Shown: positions 45,005 through 55,191, counted from the first letter of the stretch. The stretch: 64,000 bases of DNA from Chryseobacterium oranimense (GCF_025244725.1 NZ_CP104203.1:2046001-2110000); one strand, 5' to 3'. The notes: generated from the sequence alone by a model not told the origin. A program made the numbers and translations.

Positions 45005-46423
45005 TTAACATTCAGGGACATTCACTGCAATGGCCAACCCTCCTTCTGAGGTTTCCTTGAAGCGGTCACTCATGGACAAAGCGGTTTCCCACATCGTCTG
45101 AATTACCTCATCCAATGTTACTTTTGCTTTAGCAGGATCACTTTCAAGGGCAATATTGGCTGCTGTGATTGCTTTCATGGCACCCATTGTATTTCTTTCA
45201 ATACACGGAATCTGGACAAGTCCTCTGATCGGATCGCAGGTAAGCCCCAGGTGATGTTCCATAGCGATTTCCGCCGCCATCAACACCTGGCCAATGCTTC
45301 CTCCTAAAATTTCCGTAAGCCCTGCTGCTGCCATTGCAGAAGAAACTCCTATTTCCGCCTGGCATCCACCCATTGCAGCAGAAATTGTTGCATTTTTCTT
45401 GAATAAAGTTCCGATCTCTCCGGCTACAAGCAAAAATCTTACGATATCATCTTCACTTGTGAATTCTGTAAAGGCCTGCGAATACATTAAAACTGCCGGA
45501 ATCACACCGCTGGCGCCATTGGTAGGTGCTGTGATAATCCTTCCGAAACTGGCATTCTCTTCATTGACTGCGAGGGCAAAACAGGCAATCCATTTATTGA
45601 TATTCGTGAAATTCTCTTCCGCATCCACAACCTGCTGAAACCATTCATCAATATTGGTATAGATTTTATCTCCCAATAGCTTCCTGTTGATCCCTGCAGC
45701 TCTTCTGGTAACATTTAAGCCTCCCGGTAAGATACCTTCTTTATTAACTCCTTTGTAGATGCATTCTTTAATGTTTCTCCAGATATTCAGAGCTTCCTTC
45801 CTCGTTTCTTCCTGGGATCTCCAGCTTTCTTCATTGACAAGGATCAGGTCTGAAAATCTTTCAAATCCTAACTTTTCACAGTATTTTATAATATCCGAAC
45901 CATGATGGCATGGATATAAGGTCCGCACACAGTGCTTCTGTATAGAGTTTTTTTCCTGGCTGGCAATGAATCCCCCGCCTACAGAATAAAAGTCCTGAAT
46001 AAGCTCGGTTCCATCTTCAAAAACAGCCTTAAAAATCATTCCGTTAGGATGAAAATCAAGGGATTTATGCATATTTAAAACCAAATGATGCCCATAAATG
46101 AAAGGGATTTCTTTTTCCCCTCCCAGGTTAATGATCTGGTCTTTTTTTATTTTCTCTATTTTTTCATCAATTTTTGAGGTATTGATGGTTGTAAAATCTT
46201 CGCCGTTCAAGCCGAGCATTCCGGCAATATCTGTTCCATGCCCGATCCCCGTTTTGGCCAAAGAACCAAAGAATTCGAGGAAAACTTCCTTCACCTCTTC
46301 AATTGATCTTTCTCTTTTTATAATTCTGATGAATGCAGACGCTGCATTCCAAGGCCCCATCGTATGTGAACTGGACGGGCCTATTCCTACTTTAATAATT
46401 TCAAAAACCGATATTGATTCCAT
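45005..46423 (-). CDS. sdaA: L-serine ammonia-lyase (iron-sulfur type)
   Basis: 472 residues in a single chain. The N-terminal beta domain has VGIGPSSSHTMGPWNAA. The C-terminal alpha domain has NGASGVIPAVLMY, GGCQAEIGVSSAMAAAG and CDPIRGLVQIPCIERNTMGA, whose Cys residues fit a [4Fe-4S] site. It deaminates serine to pyruvate and ammonia. It is monocistronic, followed by the ammonium transporter gene in the same direction but with a separate upstream gap. Confidence 0.95.
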   Translation of the reverse strand: MESISVFEIIKVGIGPSSSHTMGPWNAASAFIRIIKRERSIEEVKEVFLEFFGSLAKTGIGHGTDIAGMLGLNGEDFTTINTSKIDEKIEKIKKDQIINLGGEKEIPFIYGHHLVLNMHKSLDFHPNGMIFKAVFEDGTELIQDFYSVGGGFIASQEKNSIQKHCVRTLYPCHHGSDIIKYCEKLGFERFSDLILVNEESWRSQEETRKEALNIWRNIKECIYKGVNKEGILPGGLNVTRRAAGINRKLLGDKIYTNIDEWFQQVVDAEENFTNINKWIACFALAVNEENASFGRIITAPTNGASGVIPAVLMYSQAFTEFTSEDDIVRFLLVAGEIGTLFKKNATISAAMGGCQAEIGVSSAMAAAGLTEILGGSIGQVLMAAEIAMEHHLGLTCDPIRGLVQIPCIERNTMGAMKAITAANIALESDPAKAKVTLDEVIQTMWETALSMSDRFKETSEGGLAIAVNVPEC

Positions 46424-46506
46424 AAATCACTGTTCATTTCCACTAAAAACAAAGATACATGATAAAATATTAATACCATCAGTCTGAAATTAGGTTTATT
46501 TTTAAT

Positions 46507-47853
46507 TTACCATTTCAGGCTTTCTTCGTGCTGGGAAATATCAAGTCCTTTCTCTTCAGACTCTTCGGAAACCCTGAGGGTAATCATCGCATTGGTTATT
46601 TTATATAAAAGCAGGGAGCCAAAAAACGTAAAAACCGAAACTAGCACCAAAGCGGCCATATGATGGGCAAAAACCTCAATCCCTCCGTGAAGAAGGCTGG
46701 CATTTTCACCATGGGCAAAAACAGCGGTAAGGATCATTCCCATAATTCCTCCTACTCCATGGCATGCAAAAACATCCAGGGTATCATCTATCTTCTTTAA
46801 AGCTTTCCAGTTCACCATGAGATTGGAAACAATAGCTGTTGCAAATCCTATAAAAAGGCTTTCCGGGATACTTACAAAACCACAGCCGGGAGTAATGGCG
46901 ACAAGTCCTACAACAGCCCCGATGCAGGCTCCCAATGCGGAAACGCTTCTTCCGTTGATCCTGTCAAAGAATATCCAGGTCATCATTGCGGAGGCGGAAG
47001 CAATGGTAGTGGTTCCAAAAGCTGTTGCTGCAGAAGCGTTTGCACTTAAGGCAGAACCTGCATTAAAACCGAACCACCCGAACCACAGCATTCCGGTTCC
47101 AAGAAGGACATAAGGAATATTGGATGGCTCATGATGCGGGTTTTTCCTGTTTCCAAGTACTAAAGCACCTGCTAAAGCAGCAAAACCGGCACTCATATGG
47201 ACAACCGTTCCGCCTGCAAAATCCTTTACTCCAAAATATTTATTCAAAAGTCCGTCAGGATGCCAAACCATATGACAGAGCGGTGTATAAATGAATAAGC
47301 TGAAAAGCACCATGAACAGCAGATAAGAAATAAAACGTACACGCTCGGCAAAGGAACCTGTAATAAGAGCCGGAGTAATCACAGCAAATTTCATCTGAAA
47401 AAGGGCAAAAAGGACGAAAGGAATAGTGGAAGCCATCATTTTGTGAGGTAATGCCCCAACATGGCTGAAAAACGGATAACTCAACGGGTTTCCTATGATT
47501 CCGTAATGGACTCCATTAATGTCAAAGCCTAAAGAATCACCAAATGACAGGGAGAATCCGACAACCACCCATAAAATAGAAATAACACCAAGGGCAATAA
47601 AACTTTGGAGCATTGTAGAAATTACATTTTTCTTTCCTACCATTCCTCCGTAGAAGAATGACAACCCGGGCGTCATCAGCAATACAAGTCCGGCAGCAGC
47701 AAGAATCCAGGCCACGTCTGCTCCTACAATCTTGTCTTCGCTAAGAAAGTTTCCTGTGTTGGGAAGATCTGCTACAGGGCTCCAGAATAATCCTCCGAAT
47801 GCCACAAGGGTAATGACAGAGAATGACACGATCCATTTTAAACCAATTTTCAT
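46507..47853 (-). CDS. amt: Ammonium transporter
   Basis: 448 residues. A hydrophobic N-terminal helix is followed by about 11 transmembrane segments. Signature stretches: PGLSFFYGGMVGKKNV, the DFAGGTVVHMSAGFAALAGA with a pore His, and CHGVGGIMGMILTAVFA with the second pore His. It carries ammonium or ammonia into the cell. No GlnK gene is adjacent, which is unusual since amt is often paired with glnK. Confidence 0.95.
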   Translation of the reverse strand: MKIGLKWIVSFSVITLVAFGGLFWSPVADLPNTGNFLSEDKIVGADVAWILAAAGLVLLMTPGLSFFYGGMVGKKNVISTMLQSFIALGVISILWVVVGFSLSFGDSLGFDINGVHYGIIGNPLSYPFFSHVGALPHKMMASTIPFVLFALFQMKFAVITPALITGSFAERVRFISYLLFMVLFSLFIYTPLCHMVWHPDGLLNKYFGVKDFAGGTVVHMSAGFAALAGALVLGNRKNPHHEPSNIPYVLLGTGMLWFGWFGFNAGSALSANASAATAFGTTTIASASAMMTWIFFDRINGRSVSALGACIGAVVGLVAITPGCGFVSIPESLFIGFATAIVSNLMVNWKALKKIDDTLDVFACHGVGGIMGMILTAVFAHGENASLLHGGIEVFAHHMAALVLVSVFTFFGSLLLYKITNAMITLRVSEESEEKGLDISQHEESLKW

Positions 47854-47960
47854 ATAATTTATATTTTACCCCATCAAAATTAAATATAAATTTTATAAAA
47901 ACACATGATTTTACAAAATACCCCTTAAAAAAAACCATGATAAGCATTCATTTGTATATT

Positions 47961-48602
47961 TTAAACAAACACTTCCTTTAATATTTTAGATACTTCTTTA
48001 TATTTTGTAGCCGGAAAAAGATGAGTCCCGCCTTTGATGATATAATCCGGCTTTGAATATTTAATAGGAAAAACAATGTCCTTATCTCCCAATATCTGGA
48101 TAACCTCCGGTGTTTCCTCAAACTTCCACTCGGAAACCTTTTCTACAGACCATTTCAGATAATAAGGATCTCTGACCCTGAAATATTGGAGAAGCCTCGG
48201 ATTTTTAGGATCAAACAGCTTTCTGACTACAGAGTATACATTCGCCGCTTTGTCGTTAAACATTCCTACAGGAAGTATGCGTGGAAGCTTTGTAATCTCG
48301 CCGGTCTTTATAAATTTGGATTTTTCCTTATCTGATTTAATGCTTCCCAATATGACCACCTTTTGTGCGGGCTTCAGCTTATTGATTTCCTGTACCATAA
48401 TACCGCCAAATGAATATCCCAACAGGCAAAACGGCTCGGAATCGTCTACTTTTTCCGCCATTCTTGCTACATAGGAGTGAAAAGGTTCGTTTTTTTCAGG
48501 GATAAGCCAGTCTATAAAAACCAATTCACAGTTTTCGGGAAATTCCAGTCTTTCAAGCACTTTAAAATCTGCTCCGAGACCGCTTACTACATAAATTTTC
48601 AT
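47961..48602 (-). CDS. Small alpha/beta hydrolase
   Basis: 213 residues. The nucleophile elbow is GYSFGG, with an acid candidate in QILGDKDIVFP and a His in GGTHLFPATK near the end. There is no signal peptide. It resembles small serine esterases (YdeN/RBBP9-like); substrate unknown. Confidence 0.8.
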   Translation of the reverse strand: MKIYVVSGLGADFKVLERLEFPENCELVFIDWLIPEKNEPFHSYVARMAEKVDDSEPFCLLGYSFGGIMVQEINKLKPAQKVVILGSIKSDKEKSKFIKTGEITKLPRILPVGMFNDKAANVYSVVRKLFDPKNPRLLQYFRVRDPYYLKWSVEKVSEWKFEETPEVIQILGDKDIVFPIKYSKPDYIIKGGTHLFPATKYKEVSKILKEVFV

Positions 48603-48913
48603 AGTACTAATTTAAGAAAAACATGGTAAAGAATTTAATATTATAGTATTTCTGAGACATTCATAAAATTGAGGCGTTGAGAATATGAAGATGAGCTTGC
48701 TTTTAGATAATCCGGAAAGTATTTTTTTCTGCTGTTTTATTTAAAGCCGAATTTTTTCACGCAAAGCTTTTGTTTGATTCTTGTTTATTTTAAGGTAAGC
48801 AAAGTTTGCCGACTGTGTCGCTGATTAAGCTGTTGGGTTAATCTTGGTAATATGCATAAAAAATGGACGATTTATAAAAACCGTCCATTTATATTTTCTT
48901 TTAGTATTTTTTA
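48603..48913. other. Intergenic region with YceI-gene terminator
   Basis: 311 bp. A terminator hairpin is present (AAATGGACG at 48861-48869 with CGTCCATTT at 48882-48890). The rest is AT-rich with no open frame or other structure seen. Confidence 0.65.
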
Positions 48914-49540
48914 CTACTTTTTCTTTACAGGAACTCTGTTGTCGTTATCCAGCTTTTCCGTAGAAACTTTGAACTGGATGTCCATTTCGTTCTTGATGAA
49001 ATAATCTTTCAGTGAAGACTGGTAGAATACTTTGAAATCTCTTCTGTTTAATGAGAATTTCGCAGATTCCATCACTACCGTAAACTGGGTTACATATACG
49101 TTTGCCGGGAAAGAAATTGTTTTTCTAACTCCTTTGATGGTCACATCCCCGTATACTGTTGAATTATACTCACTGTTTGCCAAAGGAATAATTTTAGTCA
49201 GATGGAATTTTGCAATCGGGAATTTCTTCACTTCAAAAAAGTTGGTGCTTTTCAGATCATTGGTAAGCTTTATCTGATCTTCATCTGAAACATCTCCCGC
49301 CATCATGCTTCTCATATCTATAATGAATTCTCCATCTACAAGGACTGTTTTATCAAAATTGAATTTTCCGCTTTTCAGCTTTACCGTCCCTGAATGTGAA
49401 GAAGCTTCAGTTTTTACAACTTTATATCCCCACCACCTGATCTCCGATGAAGTCACTTTTGAAACCTTATCAAATTTCTTCTGTGCAGAAACAAATGATA
49501 TGCTCACACACATCATAGCAAACAATAGTAATCTTTTCAT
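48914..49540 (-). CDS. YceI family protein (copy 1)
   Basis: 208 residues with a signal peptide (SFVSAQ near residue 19). The YceI lipocalin-like barrel is seen in KLKSGKFNFDKTVLVDGEFIIDMRSM, FFEVKKFPIAKFHLTKI and YGDVTIKGVRKTISFP. YceI proteins bind isoprenoids in the periplasm. It is about 80 bp after a paralogue (49619-50185) in the same direction, with a terminator between them. Confidence 0.9.
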   Translation of the reverse strand: MKRLLLFAMMCVSISFVSAQKKFDKVSKVTSSEIRWWGYKVVKTEASSHSGTVKLKSGKFNFDKTVLVDGEFIIDMRSMMAGDVSDEDQIKLTNDLKSTNFFEVKKFPIAKFHLTKIIPLANSEYNSTVYGDVTIKGVRKTISFPANVYVTQFTVVMESAKFSLNRRDFKVFYQSSLKDYFIKNEMDIQFKVSTEKLDNDNRVPVKKK

Positions 49541-49572
49541 TCTTTTTTATTTACAATTCAACAAAAATAAAA

Positions 49573-49597
49573 AAAAGTGTAGAACTTCTACACTTTT
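49573..49597 (-). terminator. Terminator between the two yceI-like genes
   Basis: AAAAGTGTAGAA (49573-49584) and TTCTACACTTTT (49586-49597), with T-rich sequence on the minus strand behind it. Confidence 0.75.
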
Positions 49598-49618
49598 AAC
49601 AATCTTTTTTTGATTAAA

Positions 49619-50185
49619 TTATTTAGCAGTCACCTTTACAAGAATATCGATGTCATCTTTCACAAAAACATCCTGCATCGTAGACTTGTAAGCAATATCA
49701 AATTTCTGTCTGTCGAAAGAGAATTTATCAGAAACCAGACTTACTACACCTTTGCTGTAAGCAATCTTGGCAGGGAAAGTAATAGTATTTGTTTTTCCTT
49801 TTACAGTAAGGTTTCCTGTTACTAAAGAGTTATAGATCTTATCACTGTTTTTCTTTACAGAAGTAATTTTGAAAGAAGCAGTCGGGAATTTTTCAACTTC
49901 AAAGAAATCACCGGTCTTAAGGTGTCCGTTTAATTTCTGCTGGTATTCTCCGGTAAGGTCAGTTGAAGTGATAGAAGTCATATCTAAAACAAAACTACCT
50001 CCTACCAGGTTGTTTCCTTTCATGATCATGTCTCCGGATTTTACTTTCACAGTACCGTCATGAGAACTTGCCTCAGATTTTGCTACTTTGTATCCCCACC
50101 AATGAACATCAGATGCTACTACTTTTTTTGACTGTCCGAATGCAAGGCCTCCGGCTAAAACTGCTAATAAGAATATTTTTTTCAT
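49619..50185 (-). CDS. YceI family protein (copy 2)
   Basis: 188 residues, signal peptide ending near GGLAFGQ. Same barrel landmarks as the neighbour: VKSGDMIMKGNNLVGGSFVLDM, FFEVEKFPTASFKITSV and TGNLTVKGKTNTITFP. Both open with a shared S-[DE]-[VI]-[HR]-WWGYKV[AV]K[ST]EASSH segment, so they arose by tandem duplication. Confidence 0.9.
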   Translation of the reverse strand: MKKIFLLAVLAGGLAFGQSKKVVASDVHWWGYKVAKSEASSHDGTVKVKSGDMIMKGNNLVGGSFVLDMTSITSTDLTGEYQQKLNGHLKTGDFFEVEKFPTASFKITSVKKNSDKIYNSLVTGNLTVKGKTNTITFPAKIAYSKGVVSLVSDKFSFDRQKFDIAYKSTMQDVFVKDDIDILVKVTAK

Positions 50186-50299
50186 TTGAATAAGTTATTT
50201 ACTTGTTTAACGGTGCAAATGTAGCTAACTTATCTAATAGATTTCATTGATGTATATCAATAAAACCAATTATTTCTATGAATAATATCATTTTATAAA

Positions 50300-50330
50300 A
50301 AAACTCCGAAAATTTCGGAGTTTTATATTC
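50300..50330 (-). terminator. Terminator of glk
   Basis: AAAACTCCGAAA (50300-50311) and TTTCGGAGTTTT (50313-50324), a 12-bp stem with A/T flanks immediately after the glk stop on the minus strand. Confidence 0.8.
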
Positions 50331-51379
50331 TAATTCTGATAGTAAGCGGTATACAGTGCGGCACCTTTTAGCGCCGTGTGGTTCTGCTTAATCAAATAGA
50401 TCGGAGTGTTTTTAAGCAATCCTTCCATTTTATCACTGATCTTAAACTTATCATAGAATTTATCCTTATCGATATACTCCCTGATGGTTTGCGGAATATC
50501 TCCCGAAATCAGTAACCCACCCGTTGCTTTAAGCTTCAGGACAAGGTTGTTTGCCTCTCTTGCAAGGAATTCAACAAAGGTATCTAAAGCAATTTTACAG
50601 ATAAGAACATCTTCTTCTACAGCAGCCTTGTAAATTTCTTCTACAAAGTTGCCCTGAGCAAGACGTTCTGCCAGCCATTCCGGCTCCGGATGCCTTTTTA
50701 CATCTCTCAGGAATCTGTAAATATTGAAGAGACCTGTTTTAGAAAGTACATTTTCCCAGCTCACAATACCGTAGATATTGTTTAGGAACTGATAAAACTC
50801 AACTTCAACATTGGTTCTCGGAGAGAATTCGGAGTGCCCGCCTTCCGTTGCAAAAGGTCTCAGGTTCTTCCCGTCAAAGAAATAGCCGGCTTCACCCAGT
50901 CCGTTTCCGGGAGCCAGGATCGCTACATTTCCTTTTTCAAGATGTCCGCTGGTATAGATCGGGTCCAGATCACTGTCCTCAAGAAGCGCCATTCCGTAGG
51001 CTGATGCTTCAAGGTCGTTCAGCATATCTCCTTTCTCAAAACCGAAATCTCTGGTATATTCTTCAATATCCAAGTCCCACCCTAATCTCGCAGGGCTACT
51101 TTTACCATCAATTACAGGTCCGGGTACAGCCACCGCCAGTCGTTTCACATTGGCCAGCTGATTATCCTGAATGAATTTTCTTAATATATCAGAAAATGAA
51201 GTATAATCTTTAGTATTATATTCATTCTGAATTTTTGCCTCAAGGCCTCCGTTACCGGAAGCAAAATAGCCTAAGATTGTTATATCTTCACGGAGACTTG
51301 CACCAATGATCGTTACATTATCATTATTGGTATTCTCTACTCCAGGTAAATAAAGCGGAAATTTTGGATTCAAAATCAT
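50330..51379 (-). CDS. glk: Glucokinase
   Basis: 349 residues from ATG 51379 (MILNPKFPLYLPG). The longer frame to 51454 is rejected because it runs through the terminator of the upstream gene. Landmarks of the Glk (non-ROK) family: AVAVPGPVIDG, NDLEASAYGM, LAPGNGLGEAG, GHSEFSPR and GGLLISGDIPQTI. It phosphorylates glucose with ATP. The very N-terminus is less like the usual phosphate-1 loop (NTNNDNVTIIGASL), which is somewhat odd. Confidence 0.88.
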   Translation of the reverse strand: MILNPKFPLYLPGVENTNNDNVTIIGASLREDITILGYFASGNGGLEAKIQNEYNTKDYTSFSDILRKFIQDNQLANVKRLAVAVPGPVIDGKSSPARLGWDLDIEEYTRDFGFEKGDMLNDLEASAYGMALLEDSDLDPIYTSGHLEKGNVAILAPGNGLGEAGYFFDGKNLRPFATEGGHSEFSPRTNVEVEFYQFLNNIYGIVSWENVLSKTGLFNIYRFLRDVKRHPEPEWLAERLAQGNFVEEIYKAAVEEDVLICKIALDTFVEFLAREANNLVLKLKATGGLLISGDIPQTIREYIDKDKFYDKFKISDKMEGLLKNTPIYLIKQNHTALKGAALYTAYYQN

Positions 51380-51431
51380 AACCTCAAATTTTATCAAATA
51401 TAATAATAGTTTTCGTAAATCCTGCAGGGAA

Positions 51432-51464
51432 GCAAAAAACCTTTTCATTTTCATAAAAAGGTTT
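51432..51464 (-). terminator. Terminator of the beta-barrel gene
   Basis: AAACCTTTT (51437-51445) and AAAAGGTTT (51456-51464). On the minus strand it is followed by a T run. Confidence 0.8.
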
Positions 51465-51493
51465 GGCTAATAATTGTTTATATATAAATCTAA

Positions 51494-52057
51494 CTACTTT
51501 CCTAATGGAATATTGTACCCGAATCCTACTCCGATGTTCCCCACATTGTAGTCCTGTCCGGCCATATCACCTTTACTTCCTACAAAAACTTTCTGATATT
51601 GTACAAAGAAGTTCCAGTCTCTGTTGTGGTAACCGATTTCCGGCTTGATATAGAAACCTCCATCAGGTCTGTTTACAGAACTATTGGTAGCCACTTTATC
51701 ATCTCCAACAAGGAAACCGTATCCTAAGTCTGTTCCAAAATAGAAACCGGTCTGCTTAGGATAAATTCTAATCAAAGCTCCTACAGGGATTACTCCTACA
51801 TCATTATTATCATACCCATTGTTGCTTTTTCCGAAATAGTGGGTATATCCTGTTGCGATACCTAAACCAAATCCGGGAGTGATCAAATTCTGATAGGACA
51901 CATCCACACCTACAGCCGCAGAAAGATTATCTGCCGGAACTGCCAAGCCAGCGTTTGCTCCTACTTTGATCATATTATTCATTTTTGAGCTCTGTGCACT
52001 TGCGATACCTGCTGTTAAAATACCAGCCAGTAATATTGCCTGTTTTACCATTTTCAT
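51494..52057 (-). CDS. Porin-like outer-membrane beta-barrel protein
   Basis: 187 residues from ATG 52057 (MKMVKQAILLAG). A signal peptide ends GIASAQ. The mature part alternates short strands with Gly and aromatic residues (LAVPADNLSAAVGVDVSYQ; FYFGTDLGYGFLV; FYIKPEIGYHNRDWNFFVQYQ) and ends GNIGVGFGYNIPLGK. It resembles small eight-stranded barrels of the OmpA/porin-like group. Confidence 0.85.
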   Translation of the reverse strand: MKMVKQAILLAGILTAGIASAQSSKMNNMIKVGANAGLAVPADNLSAAVGVDVSYQNLITPGFGLGIATGYTHYFGKSNNGYDNNDVGVIPVGALIRIYPKQTGFYFGTDLGYGFLVGDDKVATNSSVNRPDGGFYIKPEIGYHNRDWNFFVQYQKVFVGSKGDMAGQDYNVGNIGVGFGYNIPLGK

Positions 52058-52294
52058 AACTCTAATTTTAAATTTTACTAATGCAATAGGCTGTAAAAAT
52101 CGTGCCAAGGGAAGGCTTTTCTTTGATTTTAACACTCATATATTTTGTAAAATAATGAATATCAATATGTTAATTTTTATTAAAATTAAATGATTGTTTA
52201 AGTATAATCTTAACAAAAACTAATATTAAGGATTCTTAACCGTTATGATTTTAACCTTTTTATTTCTGCATCATCCAAAAACTAAATCTCTCAT

Positions 52295-53674
52295 ATGTCC
52301 GATTCATTATTACATAATAAACATTTACTCTGGCGTGCCGGTTTCGGAATTGGAATCAACCAGATTGAGGACCTGGCAAACAAAGACATAAAACTGCTGG
52401 TCAGTGACTTGTTTACACAGGAAAATTTCACAGAAATCGGTTATGAAACCCCTGATGCAGATGTTTCAGACTATACAATGGATAGCAGAACGCCAGCGGA
52501 AAAGAAGAAAGAGATGCAGCAGATGCTGAGGCAGCAAAACAATGAACTGAACCTAAATTTTCTGGAAAAGATGGTGAACGGCAAAGATCAGATGAGGGAA
52601 AAGATGGCATTTTTCTGGCACGGCCATTTTGCCACCAGGATCAATAATTCAAAATTTAATAAACAGCTTCTCAATACCATAAGGAAAAATGCACTGGGAA
52701 ACTTTAAAGATCTTCTTTTTGAAGTGAGCCAATCTCCTGCCATGCTGAATTTCCTCAACAACCAGCAAAACAAAAAAGGCCATCCGAACGAAAATTTCGC
52801 CCGCGAGGTGATGGAATTATTTACAATGGGAAGGGGAAATTACACTGAAAAAGATATCAGGGAAGCTGCCAGAGCCTTTACAGGCTGGGGATATGACAAG
52901 GAAGGTTATTTTAAAGAAAGAACAAATCTTCATGATGCAGGTTCTAAAACATTCCTGGGAAAAACCGGAAATTTCACTGGAAGTGATATTTTAAACATAA
53001 TCCTTGAGCAGAAGGCTACAGCAAAATTTATCACATCAAAAATCTACAGGTTCTTCGTAAATGAAAATGCAGACAGTACTATTGTAGAGCAATTAAGCAC
53101 AAACCTCTACAATTCCGGGTACGATATCCAAAAACTGATGTCCGAAATCTTTTCCAGTTCGTGGTTTTATGATAAAAAGAATATCGGAAACCGGATCAAG
53201 TCTCCTATAGAACTGATGGCAGGAATGATGCGGATGCTTCCTATGAATATTCAGAATCCGGAAAACCTCATCGTCTATCAGAAGCTGCTGGGGCAAATGC
53301 TTCTCTATCCGCCCAATGTATCAGGATGGCCAAGCGGGAGATCATGGATAGACAGCTCAACCCTGATGCTGAGACTGAAGATTCCACAAATCTGGTCAGG
53401 ATTGCGCCCTTTAGAATACAGCCCGAGACAGGACGACGATATCGACATGGGAATGAAATCCCGTGAAACCGCTTTCAACAAATCTTTTAAGAATCCTAAT
53501 ATTACCATCGACTGGAGCAGGCTTGAAAAAGTATTTGCAGACAAAAAGTGTGAAGATTATCTGATCCAGAATACCAAAACTCTTGATATGGATTCTGTGA
53601 AGAATTTTTCGGATAAAAGTATGAAGATGAATATTATTAATTTGATGTCTACACCGGAATACCAGTTAAGTTAG
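52295..53674 (+). CDS. DUF1800 domain protein
   Basis: 459 residues. Landmarks: LLWRAGFGI at the N-terminus, RMREKMAFFWHGHFA-like (REKMAFFWHGHFATR), NENFAREVMELFTMG, and NVSGWPSGRSWIDSSTLMLR near the end. DUF1800 genes are typically paired with DUF1501 genes, as here. Function is unknown, possibly in polysaccharide or phosphate-related surface chemistry. No clear signal peptide is seen. Confidence 0.92.
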   Translation: MSDSLLHNKHLLWRAGFGIGINQIEDLANKDIKLLVSDLFTQENFTEIGYETPDADVSDYTMDSRTPAEKKKEMQQMLRQQNNELNLNFLEKMVNGKDQMREKMAFFWHGHFATRINNSKFNKQLLNTIRKNALGNFKDLLFEVSQSPAMLNFLNNQQNKKGHPNENFAREVMELFTMGRGNYTEKDIREAARAFTGWGYDKEGYFKERTNLHDAGSKTFLGKTGNFTGSDILNIILEQKATAKFITSKIYRFFVNENADSTIVEQLSTNLYNSGYDIQKLMSEIFSSSWFYDKKNIGNRIKSPIELMAGMMRMLPMNIQNPENLIVYQKLLGQMLLYPPNVSGWPSGRSWIDSSTLMLRLKIPQIWSGLRPLEYSPRQDDDIDMGMKSRETAFNKSFKNPNITIDWSRLEKVFADKKCEDYLIQNTKTLDMDSVKNFSDKSMKMNIINLMSTPEYQLS

Positions 53675-53679
53675 GTGGT

Positions 53680-53813
53680 AGATTTTAGGTTGCAGGTAGC
53701 AGTTGATAACAGTTATAGTTTAGCTTTACAACCTTTGATTTATTATTAAAACAAGATATTAATAAAGAGTTCAACCATAAATAAAATGCAGCCAGACCTA
53801 CAACCTAAAATCT
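53680..53813. repeat. Inverted repeat between DUF1800 and DUF1501 genes
   Basis: AGATTTTAGGTTGCAGGT (53680-53697) and ACCTACAACCTAAAATCT (53796-53813) match as inverted copies in 17 of 18 positions, enclosing about 98 bp. It looks like a palindromic mobile repeat. If transcribed it would form a long stem-loop. Confidence 0.75.
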
Positions 53814-53846
53814 GCAACCTGCCACCTTTAACCTAAAAACAATATT

Positions 53847-55031
53847 ATGCTAATCAAAAGAAGAGAATTCCTTAAAATAAGTTCATTAGCTACCGCATCA
53901 CTCATGATGCCCAATTTCCTGAAAGCAATGACACTGGACGAGGCACTGGAGCCGAATCAGAAAATTCTTGTGGTGCTGCAGTTTACAGGGGGAAATGATG
54001 GGTTAAATACCATTATTCCATCAAAAAATGATATTTATTTCAAGGAAAGGAACAGTATCGCGATCAGAGATTCTTTACCGCTGAATGATGAAACAGGAAT
54101 CAATCCGGCACTTTCCTATTTTAAAGAACTTTTCGACAACGGTGAGCTTTCGGTGATGAATAATGTAGGGTATCCGGATCCGGATAAATCGCATTTCAGA
54201 AGTATGGATATCTGGCATTCTGCAAGCCGCAGTGATGAATTCCTGGAAACCGGATGGCTGGGACGTTTTCTTGATGAAGAATGCTATCGGTGCGAGCATC
54301 CCACACAGGCCCTGGAAGTTGATGACATGCTGAGCCTTGCATTGAAAGGGGAAAACAATAAAGCATTTGCCTTCAAAGATCCGAAAAGGCTTTACCAAAC
54401 GAGCCAGGAGAAGTATTTTAAATCTCTCTACGATCATCATCATGACGATGAAACTGTATCTTATTTATATCAGACTTTAGGCTCTACTATTAATAATGCC
54501 GATTATATTTTCGAAAAAAGTAAGTCTAAAAAAACGGAACAGACCTACCCAAATTCTCAGCTGGGAAAGGATTTTAAAACCGCAGCTTCCCTGATTAAAT
54601 CTGACATCAATACGCAGGTTTATTACCTTTCCGTAGGAAGTTTTGATACCCATGTCAATCAAAATGACAGGCAGAAGAAACTTTTCAGCGATATTAATGA
54701 AGCAGTAAAATCTTTTGTAACTGATCTGAAAAGCAATGGCCTTTTTGAAAATGTGCTGTTAATGACTTTTTCAGAATTTGGAAGAAGGGTTGCCCAAAAT
54801 GCCAGCAACGGAACAGATCATGGTACAGCTAACCAAATGTTTTTTATAAGCGGTGGTCTTAAAAAGAAAGGGCTGCTGAATGCACTTCCTGATCTGCAGA
54901 AACTAAATGAAGGTGATCTGATCTATACCGAAGATTTCAGAAAAGTTTATGCTACTGTTCTTAAAAACTGGCTTAAAGCGGATTCTTCAAAAGTTCTGGG
55001 CTGGAAGAACGGGATCTATGATTTTATATAA
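53847..55031 (+). CDS. DUF1501 (sulfatase-like) protein with Tat-type leader
   Basis: 394 residues. RREFLK followed by a hydrophobic stretch (ISSLATASLMMPNF) is a twin-arginine signal. Landmarks: QFTGGNDGLNTIIP, SHFRSMDIWHSAS, TFSEFGRRVAQNASNGTDHGTAN, all typical of DUF1501 proteins with a sulfatase/alkaline-phosphatase-like fold. Its exported state and pairing with DUF1800 suggest joint action outside the cytoplasm. Confidence 0.92.
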   Translation: MLIKRREFLKISSLATASLMMPNFLKAMTLDEALEPNQKILVVLQFTGGNDGLNTIIPSKNDIYFKERNSIAIRDSLPLNDETGINPALSYFKELFDNGELSVMNNVGYPDPDKSHFRSMDIWHSASRSDEFLETGWLGRFLDEECYRCEHPTQALEVDDMLSLALKGENNKAFAFKDPKRLYQTSQEKYFKSLYDHHHDDETVSYLYQTLGSTINNADYIFEKSKSKKTEQTYPNSQLGKDFKTAASLIKSDINTQVYYLSVGSFDTHVNQNDRQKKLFSDINEAVKSFVTDLKSNGLFENVLLMTFSEFGRRVAQNASNGTDHGTANQMFFISGGLKKKGLLNALPDLQKLNEGDLIYTEDFRKVYATVLKNWLKADSSKVLGWKNGIYDFI

Positions 55032-55191
55032 TTGAATCTAAACAAAACTGCCACTCTGATTTTATCAAAATGGCAGTATAAATTTACTATATAGACTTTG
55101 ATTTTTCATAGCCTGTTTTTTAATCTCTCGCAGATTTTGCAGATGTCGCAGATGTTTGCGTTTTATTTTGCATTACTTGTTTGGTTTTATT

